NCBI RefSeq assembly: GCF_000193375.1
Contig: NC_015315.1
Span: 1,186,622-1,250,621, forward strand
Direction of reading: 5' to 3'
DNA from: Thermoproteus uzoniensis 768-20
GTDB taxonomy: Archaea > Thermoproteota > Thermoprotei > Thermoproteales > Thermoproteaceae
Length of the DNA: 64,000 nt
The notes below the pieces were generated by a model. The model made no database searches. It was given only the letters and a program-made list of their open reading frames with translations, and had not been told where the DNA came from. Position 1 is the stretch's first letter. Each line of letters starts with the position of its first letter. Positions 50,539 to 57,710 of this stretch are shown piece after piece. A program made the position numbers and the translations under genes.

Positions 50539-50556
50539 GGCGCCGTCATACACTTT

Positions 50557-50574
50557 CTTTAAATGGATATATAC
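50557..50574. promoter_or_regulatory. Back-to-back TATA boxes for GGPPS and DUF92 genes
   Basis: CTTTAAAT (50557-50564, serving the minus strand) and GATATATAC (50566-50574, serving the plus strand) lie side by side. Each is about 22-26 bp from the start chosen for its gene (50538 and 50593). Only one pre-initiation complex could fit at a time, so the divergent genes would be mutually limiting. Confidence 0.55.
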
Positions 50575-50592
50575 CATAGGCTGGTGGAGGGC

Positions 50593-51342
50593 GTGGACCT
50601 CGCCCAGCTGGCCATAGCCGCGGTCGTTCCGGCCTTCGCCTTCGCGGCGTATAGAGCCCGTTTCATAAACCTAAGGGGGGCCGTGGCGGGTACGTTGATA
50701 GCTTGGGCTCTCGCCGCCGCCGGGATCGCCGTCTTCGCCGTATTCGTCTACTTCTTCGTGTCGGCGAGCCTCTTGACGAGGCTGAGGGGGTCTTGGAAGG
50801 CCCAGCGCGGTTTTAAGGACGTAGCCGGCAGATCCATAACCCAGGTGGTCGGGGTGGGGACCCCGATGGCGCTCTTCGCGTTGCTGTACATTGCGGGCGT
50901 CCGCCCCGCGCTGACCGCCACAGCGGCCGCCATAGCTATAGCCACTGCCGATACGTGGGCCAGCGAGGTCGGCGTGGCCTACGGCGGAAGGCCGAGGTTG
51001 ATAACTAAGCCTTGGGTGCGGGTGGAGCCGGGCACGTCGGGCGGCGTCACTTTGGCCGGGACGCTGGCCTCTCTGGCGGGGGCCGCCTCCGCCGCCCTCC
51101 TCTCGTACTTGCTCCTCGGCGTCAACCCCTACGTGGTCTGGGGCCTGGGCTTCGCCGGCGATGTCCTCGACAGCGTGGTGGGCGCCGTGGCGCAGAGGAA
51201 GTTCTTCTGCGGCGCCGATATGTACGACGAGCCGAGATGTCCCGACTATAGGGTGTCCGGCTACTTGACAAATGAAGCAGTAAACTTGATAGTCGAAGCA
51301 TCTCTTGGCTTGACATATATTGTGATATCGCTCTATTTATAG
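50593..51342 (+). CDS. DUF92/VTE6-like membrane protein (putative prenyl-phosphate kinase)
   Basis: The 249-residue protein has about six or seven helices and the COG1836/DUF92 signature [27 protein letters not shown], then [44 protein letters not shown] and [13 protein letters not shown]. Plant VTE6 of this family phosphorylates phytyl phosphate. A kinase for geranylgeranyl phosphate or related prenyl phosphates would suit its place divergent from GGPPS and IPK, but the substrate is inferred. The GTG at 50593 fits the TATA box; the ATG at 50563 lies within the promoter. Confidence 0.86.
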   Translation: MDLAQLAIAAVVPAFAFAAYRARFINLRGAVAGTLIAWALAAAGIAVFAVFVYFFVSASLLTRLRGSWKAQRGFKDVAGRSITQVVGVGTPMALFALLYIAGVRPALTATAAAIAIATADTWASEVGVAYGGRPRLITKPWVRVEPGTSGGVTLAGTLASLAGAASAALLSYLLLGVNPYVVWGLGFAGDVLDSVVGAVAQRKFFCGADMYDEPRCPDYRVSGYLTNEAVNLIVEASLGLTYIVISLYL

Positions 51343-51506
51343 CACTCTCGCAATTATCACCCCTGTAATAGACCTGTACGTCTTCAGACCGGCGTATTTA
51401 AGCCGTACATTCACCGCGGCACACTAGGCCTGTATCACAGGCAGAATGGACCTAGGGGTATCCCATCCGGTTTGTGAGTCTTATTTTCGCCGAGAGTCCC
51501 CCCTAC

Positions 51507-51839
51507 ATGAGGCCGTTTAACATCACGGACTTTAGAGAGGTGACCAAGACCGTCGCACTGGGGCTTTACAAGATAGTCTCGGAGGCCCGCGGCAACTGCG
51601 TCTCGTTTACGCCGCGCAGAGTTCTGGAGTTCGCCGGCATAGACACGACGGCGCCTATAGCCCTCACATTGGTCAAACACGTCCTGGAGGGGCTGACCGC
51701 CAAGGGCCTCGTGACGAGAGACGACAGCAGGTCCAAAATCCGCTATATCATCTGTCGCGACAGATCGCCTCTCTGGATCCCTCTGAAGAACGGGGAGGTG
51801 GACAACGTAACCGATTTAATCTATAGGTCGGTGGAGTAG
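51507..51839 (+). CDS. Winged-helix-like protein
   Basis: From ATG 51507 (TATA-like TCTTATTTT about 26 bp upstream) the 110-residue protein shows an alpha-helical start and a winged-helix-like region: NCVSFTPRRVLEFAGIDTTAPIALTLVKHVLEGLTAKGLVTRDD then SKIRYIICRD. It may bind DNA. Its stop abuts the thiL GTG start exactly (51839/51840), so it may regulate or simply accompany thiL. No named family is recognised. Confidence 0.7.
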   Translation: MRPFNITDFREVTKTVALGLYKIVSEARGNCVSFTPRRVLEFAGIDTTAPIALTLVKHVLEGLTAKGLVTRDDSRSKIRYIICRDRSPLWIPLKNGEVDNVTDLIYRSVE

Positions 51840-52694
51840 GTGGACGAGAAGGTACTCCTCCGTCTTTTCCTTAAAGAGCTGGGCGAGGAGGATAACGACG
51901 TATCCTACGTCGACGGGCTCGCCGTCAAGATAGACGGATTCGCGGAGAGCTGGGCCAAGTTGCCGTTCCACACCTACGCCGACCTGGGCTGGAGGGCCGT
52001 CGCCGCTACCTTGAGCGATCTGTTCGTCAAGTTCGCCGTCCCTAAAGCCCTGCTCAGCTCCATAACGGCTCCAGACGCCCAGAAGGCTAGGGAGGTCTTC
52101 GACGGGATTAGGGAGGCGGCGGCCCACTTCGGCGTTAGGTACCTCGGCGGCGATCTCAACCAAGGACGAGAAGTCGTGGTGGACGTAGCGGCAATAGGCG
52201 CGGTCCCCGTAAAGATAGGCAGGAGGCCGAGGGCCGGCCACGTCCTCATCGCGCCTCCTCTGTTCGGCTACACCGGACTCGCCTTCGTGGCGTCTAGAGA
52301 GGGAGAGAGGTCGCCCGTCGTCGCCAAGGGCATCGCGTGGCTGAAGAGGCCCATGCTCGATTGGCCTAAGCCTCCGCCGCCCGACTGCGTCTCCGCCTCC
52401 ATGGACTCGTCGGACGGCGTCGCGGACGTGTTGTGGACTATGGCCAGAGGGGTCGACATAATCTTGGAGAAGTTGCCGGCGCCTGAGGAGGTGATCTCGG
52501 AGGCCTTAAATCTAGGCGTGGAGCCCGAGGAGGTCGTCCTAAACGCGGGCGAGGAGTACCTCCCCATCTTCGCCGTAGATCCCCGTTGCGTGCCTGAAGG
52601 CTACGTGGCGTTTGCCAAGGTTGTCGAGGGCGAGGGGAAGGTGTACTACAAGGGCGAGGAGTTGAAGTACAGAGGCTGGGCCTACTTCAGATAG
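51840..52694 (+). CDS. thiL: Thiamine-monophosphate kinase-like (ThiL, PurM fold)
   Basis: The 284-residue PurM/ThiL-superfamily protein has DGLAVKIDGF, DLGWRAVAATLSDLFVKFAVP (the ATC-x-SDL block), RYLGGDLNQG, SASMDSSDGVADVL and NAGEEYLPIFAV. These correspond to the metal and nucleotide contacts of ThiL, which makes thiamine diphosphate from the monophosphate. It is somewhat shorter than bacterial ThiL and shows variations such as NAGEEY in place of GGEDY, so a related kinase is possible. POR and other TPP enzymes nearby need the product. Confidence 0.85.
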   Translation: MDEKVLLRLFLKELGEEDNDVSYVDGLAVKIDGFAESWAKLPFHTYADLGWRAVAATLSDLFVKFAVPKALLSSITAPDAQKAREVFDGIREAAAHFGVRYLGGDLNQGREVVVDVAAIGAVPVKIGRRPRAGHVLIAPPLFGYTGLAFVASREGERSPVVAKGIAWLKRPMLDWPKPPPPDCVSASMDSSDGVADVLWTMARGVDIILEKLPAPEEVISEALNLGVEPEEVVLNAGEEYLPIFAVDPRCVPEGYVAFAKVVEGEGKVYYKGEELKYRGWAYFR

Positions 52695-52715
52695 CCGGCT
52701 GAGCGGACGGCTAAG

Positions 52716-53444
52716 GTGGCGATAAAGACGCTGTATGGCGTGTACTCAGTAGCGGCTACGGCTATCTTCGCGATCGTTCTGGCGGCCTTCGTAGCGATCT
52801 ATTCCGTATACTACCTCTACGACAAGGCCCTCCGCGCGTATCTGCCCGTCAAAATCGCCTTGGACGCTTGGCAGGAACTAACAAGCCAGTTGCCCAACGC
52901 CACAATCTGTCTAGTCGAGTCCGATGCGGTCAAGGCGGTGTCTGCGTCGGACCCCGCTATATATCTCTCGGCGTCGGCTACATTCAACGCAACCTTGAGA
53001 GAGCTGAGCCGCTATCCGCCGTTGCGGAGCCTTAGAGGCGGGGCGCATTTCGCGGGGGAGGCCTTCGACTACGTAGTGCACTACCTCAACCGCACCGTTG
53101 AGGGCAGGATAGACTGGGTCAAGCCCATCACGCTCCTACGCGTCGCCGAGGCCGTCTCGACGGCCAGCATCCAGGGAGGCCTAGATGACGTCGGGCAGGA
53201 GCTGGCGGCCTACGTGCCGCCGGGGTTCTCCCTAGAGGGGTACTTGGAGGGCGTCCTGCACCAGCAGGGCGACCGTTTCGTGGGAACCTTAAGCGGCTCT
53301 CTAACCTTAACGGAGAGGCAGAGGATGAGGTGTCTCGGCTATTACCTCAACAAGACGTTCGTCCCGCACATATACGCCTCTCTCTCAATCGACGACAACT
53401 CGACGGCTATATACATCTATATACCCGTGGACATTGTAAAATAG
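52716..53444 (+). CDS. Membrane-anchored extracytoplasmic protein, unknown
   Basis: The 242-residue protein has one N-terminal hydrophobic helix (about 8-33, SVAATAIFAIVLAAFVAIYSVYYL) and an outer domain of mainly helices, with sequons near residues 61, 90, 124, 214 and 227 and Cys near 64 and 206 that could pair. It follows thiL by 21 bp and may be in the same transcript. No family is recognised. Confidence 0.66.
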   Translation: MAIKTLYGVYSVAATAIFAIVLAAFVAIYSVYYLYDKALRAYLPVKIALDAWQELTSQLPNATICLVESDAVKAVSASDPAIYLSASATFNATLRELSRYPPLRSLRGGAHFAGEAFDYVVHYLNRTVEGRIDWVKPITLLRVAEAVSTASIQGGLDDVGQELAAYVPPGFSLEGYLEGVLHQQGDRFVGTLSGSLTLTERQRMRCLGYYLNKTFVPHIYASLSIDDNSTAIYIYIPVDIVK

Positions 53445-53454
53445 GCCGGGACTA

Positions 53455-53496
53455 GCGGCGCCGAGGGCCGGCCGAGCCGGCGCGGTGAGGCGCCGC
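53455..53496. terminator. Nested GC-rich stem-loop
   Basis: An outer perfect 8-bp stem GCGGCGCC/GGCGCCGC encloses an inner perfect 6-bp stem GCCGGC-CGA-GCCGGC, followed by GGGAATTAATTTTTA. It lies just after the membrane protein stop and before the TATA of the next gene. A terminator or 3' end stabiliser is likely. Archaeal termination mostly depends on T-runs, so the TTTTT after it may be the active part. Confidence 0.45.
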
Positions 53497-53527
53497 GGGA
53501 ATTAATTTTTATGGAGATCGAGTAGCG

Positions 53528-54571
53528 GTGGAGCGGCGGAGGGAGGTCTACTTCGTCGACGGGCTTCCGCAGATCGGGACGCGTTATTATGGCATTGTGG
53601 ACCAAGGCACCAACGTAGTTGAGGTAAGGCCGACGAGCCTCTGCCCCCTCAACTGCGTGTTCTGCTCCGTGGCGGCAGGCCCTCTGGAGCCCCGCAGGTG
53701 GGCGGACTTCGTGGTGAGGAGGGACGCCCTTGTCGAGGCCCTCAAGGCCGTGGTGAAGTACAAGGGCGGCGGCGTCGAGGTGCACATAGACGGCATGGGC
53801 GAGCCGGCCGTCTACAACGAGCTGGTAGATCTGGTCCAAGACATGAAGTCCATAAGGGGCGTGTCCGTAGTGTCGATGCAGAGCCGCATGTTCACCCTCA
53901 CCGAGAGGAAGATAGAGGAGCTCGCCGAGGCCGGCCTCGACAGAATAAACCTCAGCCTAGACGCCGTCGAGCCCTCCCTCGCGGCGAAGCTCGCCAACGC
54001 CAGCTACTACGATCCCCGGAGGGCCATGGCGCTGGCCGAGTACGCTGTCGGAAACACCTCCATGGACGTCTTGGTCTCCCCCGTATGGCTACCAGGCGTC
54101 AACGACGACCAGATACCGAAGATCGTGAGCTGGGCGAGGGCCGCCGGTTTGGGCAAGAGGTGGCCTCCCGTGCTTATACAGAAGTATGTACCGCACAAGA
54201 GGGGCAGGCACCCCAAAGGCGTTAGGGCGGTGGACTGGGGCGTCTTCTGGGCCAGAATCAAGGCGTGGGAGGCGCAGTTGGGGATAAGGCTGGACTGGCG
54301 CGGGGAGAACCCGTTCGGCGTCGAGAGGAGGCCCGCTCTGCCGAAGACCGTCAAAGCCGGCCAGAGGATAAAGGTGAGGATAGTGGGCCGCGGCATCTTC
54401 AGAAACGAATATCTGGCGGTGCCGAACAAGCTCGCCGACGATCCGTTGACCGACCGCGCGGTCACTGTCGTCTCCGAGAGGCCCTTGAGGCCCGGCGCCG
54501 AGGCGATCGTCAGAGTTGTCGAGGACGAGGACAATATAATAATCGCCAAGACCGAGGTGGTCTTCCTATAG
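53528..54571 (+). CDS. Radical SAM protein of the COG2100 type with TRAM-like C-terminus
   Basis: The 347-residue protein has the cluster motif CPLNCVFC near residue 39, then VEVHIDGMGEPAVYNELVDLV, SLDAVEPSLAAKL and other SAM-fold strands. The last 70 residues (VKAGQRIKVRIVGRGIFRNEYLAV ... IIIAKTEVVFL) look like a TRAM/OB nucleic-acid-binding domain. This pairing suggests tRNA or other RNA modification, as in the MiaB group, but a second cluster is not evident. The GTG start follows a TATA-like AATTTTTA by about 22 bp. Confidence 0.87.
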   Translation: MERRREVYFVDGLPQIGTRYYGIVDQGTNVVEVRPTSLCPLNCVFCSVAAGPLEPRRWADFVVRRDALVEALKAVVKYKGGGVEVHIDGMGEPAVYNELVDLVQDMKSIRGVSVVSMQSRMFTLTERKIEELAEAGLDRINLSLDAVEPSLAAKLANASYYDPRRAMALAEYAVGNTSMDVLVSPVWLPGVNDDQIPKIVSWARAAGLGKRWPPVLIQKYVPHKRGRHPKGVRAVDWGVFWARIKAWEAQLGIRLDWRGENPFGVERRPALPKTVKAGQRIKVRIVGRGIFRNEYLAVPNKLADDPLTDRAVTVVSERPLRPGAEAIVRVVEDEDNIIIAKTEVVFL

Positions 54572-54588
54572 AGCCGCACCCGAGGAGG

Positions 54589-55269
54589 TCAGAGAGCGAA
54601 GACCCCCCTCTCGTCTGCCAACAATATCACCGCGTCTCTCCTCTTGGCGAAGAGGCCCGTGTCGACTACGCCGGGTATGGCCTTCAGCTCGTCCTCCAGC
54701 TCGGGGTAGGCCGGGCCGGGGGGGACCCAGTCCAGTATGAAGTTGCCGTTGTCGCTTATTAGGGGCCCCAGCTTGCCGCCGCATTTGCAGGCCCTCAGCT
54801 CGGTTTTCCCGCCCCACCTCCTCTCCACGTCCCTCGCGACGAGCCTCCAGGCCGCCGGCAGGACCTCTATCGGGATCGGGCGGTTGCTGGGTAACCTATC
54901 GACGAGCTTATGGGCCTCGGCAATTATCACGAGCGTCGACGCCCTGTAGTCTACCACCTTCTCGCGGACCATCGCGCCGCCCCCTCCCTTTATGAACATC
55001 CTGTCTCTAGAGATCTCGTCGGCCCCGTCAACGGCTAGGTCTATGCTGTCGACAGCCCAAGGCGGCACTAGGTAGGGGCCGAGCCCGACCTCCAACGCCT
55101 TCAGCTCGCTGTCGATGCTGGTGGCGACGAGGGTGACCCTTATGCCCTTCTCAGCGACCGCCCTGGAGAGCTCCTCTATGAAGGCCTTCGCCGTGGAGCC
55201 CGAGCCCAAGCCGACGACCGATCCGTCCCTCACGAACTCGACCGCTTTGCGAGCCAGTAGCTCCTTCAC
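54589..55269 (-). CDS. rpiA: Ribose-5-phosphate isomerase A
   Basis: The 226-residue RpiA interconverts ribose 5-phosphate and ribulose 5-phosphate. Its signature blocks are VGLGSGSTAKAFIEEL, DLAVDGADEISRDRMFIKGGGGAMVREKVVD with the catalytic Asp/Glu/Lys set, and IPIEVLPAAW. A TATA-like ATTTAAGG is about 22 bp before the GTG. It supplies pentoses for nucleotides, since Thermoproteales mostly lack a full oxidative pentose phosphate pathway. Confidence 0.96.
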   Translation of the reverse strand: MKELLARKAVEFVRDGSVVGLGSGSTAKAFIEELSRAVAEKGIRVTLVATSIDSELKALEVGLGPYLVPPWAVDSIDLAVDGADEISRDRMFIKGGGGAMVREKVVDYRASTLVIIAEAHKLVDRLPSNRPIPIEVLPAAWRLVARDVERRWGGKTELRACKCGGKLGPLISDNGNFILDWVPPGPAYPELEDELKAIPGVVDTGLFAKRRDAVILLADERGVFAL

Positions 55270-55301
55270 AGCTCCAAAAAACGACCGCCTTAAATAGAGG
55301 A

Positions 55302-55688
55302 TTAGGGGTAGGCCCCCTCCAGCGCTATCAAGCTCCTCAAGGCGTCCCTTATGCTCAAGATGCCGACCACCCTATTGCCCTCGACAACCGGTATATGCCT
55401 TATGTTGTGCTCGATCATCTTCTGCGCGGCCATGAACACGGACTCGTTGGGGTAGGCCTTTATCAGCTCCTTAGGCGCCAGCTTCTCGAGAGGCGTGTCG
55501 AGGCTTATCCCCTCGGCCACGACTTTGACGAGATCCCTCTCCGTAAATATGCCCACGGGGCTCCCCACGTCGTCGACGACCAGCACCGCGCCTATGTTGT
55601 AGGCGTACATTTTAGAGACAGCGCACCTTATGGTGTCGCGCGTGGTGCAGTAGACGACGCGATCGCTCATGATATTTTTGACCTCCAT
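55302..55688 (-). CDS. Stand-alone CBS-pair protein
   Basis: The 128-residue protein consists of two CBS repeats (about 1-60 and 68-125). Each has the typical ends: GAVLVVDDVGSPVGIFTERDLVKVVA and HIPVVEGNRVVGILSIRDALRSL. CBS pairs bind adenosyl ligands such as AMP, ATP or SAM and report energy or metabolic state; here the partner is not encoded nearby. It diverges from GAPOR across about 86 bp. Confidence 0.92.
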   Translation of the reverse strand: MEVKNIMSDRVVYCTTRDTIRCAVSKMYAYNIGAVLVVDDVGSPVGIFTERDLVKVVAEGISLDTPLEKLAPKELIKAYPNESVFMAAQKMIEHNIRHIPVVEGNRVVGILSIRDALRSLIALEGAYP

Positions 55689-55774
55689 AAAGGGCCTAAT
55701 AACACACCATAATAAGTTTTATCATTATTATTGAGTATACCAAAAAGGATAAGAGGAATAATGCCCGTATACCC

Positions 55775-57652
55775 ATGCGAGTCGCCTTCGTGGACTTGGG
55801 CAGATCCTCGGTGGAGGTGAGGGAGGTAGAGGCGCAGGGCCCAGTCAGCCTCGGCCTAAAAGTGCACGAAGAGGCGGAGAGCTGGCGCCGCGACCCCCTA
55901 TCGCCGGAGACGCCGCTGGTTATAGGCATGGGCCGATTCGTCGGAGGCCGCCTCATAGGCGTGCACAGGATTGTGGCCGTTTTCAGAAGCCCCATGACGA
56001 GGGGGCTCCACTCGAGCGCCTTGGGGGGAGCCGCCTACAAGATGATGGGGGCCGGCGTAGACGCCTACGTGATCACCGGCAAGGCGCCGGAGCCCGTCGT
56101 GTTGCTGGCATCCCAAGAGGGGATCAAGATAGAGCCCGTGAAGCTAGTGTACGAATATCAGGGACTGCGCGGCGTCTACGCCTTCACCAAGTACCTCTAC
56201 GACTCCTATAGGGATTTCTTCCAGAGGAACAACGCCCGGGCCGTCGTAGTGGGGCCCGCGGCGTGGCGCACCTACAACGGGGCCCTGGCCTCCATAGACT
56301 TGACTCCGAAAGGCGAGCTCTCTAAAGGCGCCGAGGATTTCGCCGCGAGGGGAGGGCCCGGCACGGCGGCCGCCCAAGGCCACAACCTGGCGGCGTTGAT
56401 AGCGGGCGGCAAGGCGAGGGCGCGGTACCAGGCGGTGGCCGACATACACAAGATCGACGAGGTGGCTAAGGTGAGGCTCAAGAAGGGGTACCTAGAGTCT
56501 TTGCAAGAGAAGACTATCAAGTACCGTTTCGACCCGAGTCTCGGCACCGGCGGCACCTTCGGCGTCAACTACGTCCACTATAGAGACCTCGTCCCGCTCT
56601 TCGGGTATAAATCAATATATATGGACAGAGACGAGAGAGTGAGGCACGCCGACGCGATACTTAGGCTGTTCTGGAAGCCCTTCAACGAGCTGGTTTTCGA
56701 GAAGGCGAGGAGCTGGTACAACTGCGGCGAGCCCTGCCCCGTGACTTGCAAGAAGGTCTGGCAGGGGAAGAAGGTAGACTACGAGCCGTTCCACGCCATG
56801 GGCCCCTTCATAGGGGTCTACACCTTCGAGGACTCGGTTAAGCTAGTCGACGAGGTAGACGCCTACGGCCTGGACGCCATAGAGATGGGCCACGTCACCG
56901 CTTGGCTCTTCGACGCGGTGGAGCACGGACTGCTGAGGCCCGAGGAGGTGGGGATAGGCGACGCCCCCGTCTTCGACCCCTACAAGTTCAAGCCCGAGAC
57001 GGACTCCAAGAAGAACGCCAGATTGGCGGGCGAGCTTCTGAGGGCGTTCGTCGAGGGCGGCGGCGAGGCCGTGGAGGACGTCGCGAGGCTGGGCATCAGG
57101 AAGGCCGCGAGGGCCTTCGAGGCTAAGTACGCCGATAGGGTGGCCAAGGCCGGCGTCAGGTTCAGAGACCTCGCCGTCTTCGTGGCGTACGGCGACGAGG
57201 GCTACATGACGCCCAACTTCTACTGGGCGCCCGGCATGGTGGCCCCCATGTACGTGCAGGGGAAGTACTGGACAAACTACAACCCGACCTACATGCCGCC
57301 CGAGGAGTTCGCCAAGACGGCGTACGACCGCGCCGTGATGGAGTCGTTGGTGGAAGACGCCGGAATATGCAGATTCCACAGAGGGTGGGCGGAGCCCATC
57401 TTGGGAGATCTCTTCAAGCTGACGGGGATCGACATGGATAGGAGCCTCTACAAGAGATTCGCCGAGTACTCGATAAAGGCAGGCGCAGATCCGAGGCCGT
57501 GGGAGAGCAGGAGGGCTATGGACGTGGTGTCGACAATGGCGAGGGAGCTCGGGGCCAAGGACTGGAAATTCGACTCCGACGAGGCCTACATGGAGTGGTG
57601 GCGCCGCTACAAGGAAGCGCTGGACAAGCTCCTAGGTATAACAGTATCATAA
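55775..57652 (+). CDS. gor: Tungsten aldehyde:ferredoxin oxidoreductase, probably GAPOR
   Basis: The 625-residue protein belongs to the AOR family. It has tungstopterin and Fe-S ligands in CGEPCPVTCKK, and the N-terminal segments FFRSP-like FRSPMTRGLHSSALGGAAYKMMGAGVDAYVITGKAPEP and RGGPGTAAAQGHNLAAL. LVIGMGRFVGGRLIGVHR and the length fit GAPOR, which oxidises glyceraldehyde 3-phosphate directly to 3-phosphoglycerate with ferredoxin, better than the broad-range AOR. Reduced ferredoxin would link to POR. A general AOR or FOR cannot be excluded. Confidence 0.8.
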   Translation: MRVAFVDLGRSSVEVREVEAQGPVSLGLKVHEEAESWRRDPLSPETPLVIGMGRFVGGRLIGVHRIVAVFRSPMTRGLHSSALGGAAYKMMGAGVDAYVITGKAPEPVVLLASQEGIKIEPVKLVYEYQGLRGVYAFTKYLYDSYRDFFQRNNARAVVVGPAAWRTYNGALASIDLTPKGELSKGAEDFAARGGPGTAAAQGHNLAALIAGGKARARYQAVADIHKIDEVAKVRLKKGYLESLQEKTIKYRFDPSLGTGGTFGVNYVHYRDLVPLFGYKSIYMDRDERVRHADAILRLFWKPFNELVFEKARSWYNCGEPCPVTCKKVWQGKKVDYEPFHAMGPFIGVYTFEDSVKLVDEVDAYGLDAIEMGHVTAWLFDAVEHGLLRPEEVGIGDAPVFDPYKFKPETDSKKNARLAGELLRAFVEGGGEAVEDVARLGIRKAARAFEAKYADRVAKAGVRFRDLAVFVAYGDEGYMTPNFYWAPGMVAPMYVQGKYWTNYNPTYMPPEEFAKTAYDRAVMESLVEDAGICRFHRGWAEPILGDLFKLTGIDMDRSLYKRFAEYSIKAGADPRPWESRRAMDVVSTMARELGAKDWKFDSDEAYMEWWRRYKEALDKLLGITVS

Positions 57653-57710
57653 CTTGCCGATTGCCGACATAACAGATCAATAATTTTAAACTCCGCGATA
57701 ACACCTATCC

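Noticed and set aside
51343-51506. Possible small structured RNA (CCTGT-ATC-ACAGG hairpin after a TATA-like GTATTTAAG)
   Set aside because: Only a 5-bp stem with no box motifs or tRNA shape; more likely promoter sequence of the winged-helix gene.
53418-53454. Leader peptide or riboswitch before the COG2100 radical SAM gene
   Set aside because: The TATA box leaves almost no 5' leader, so no riboswitch can fit.
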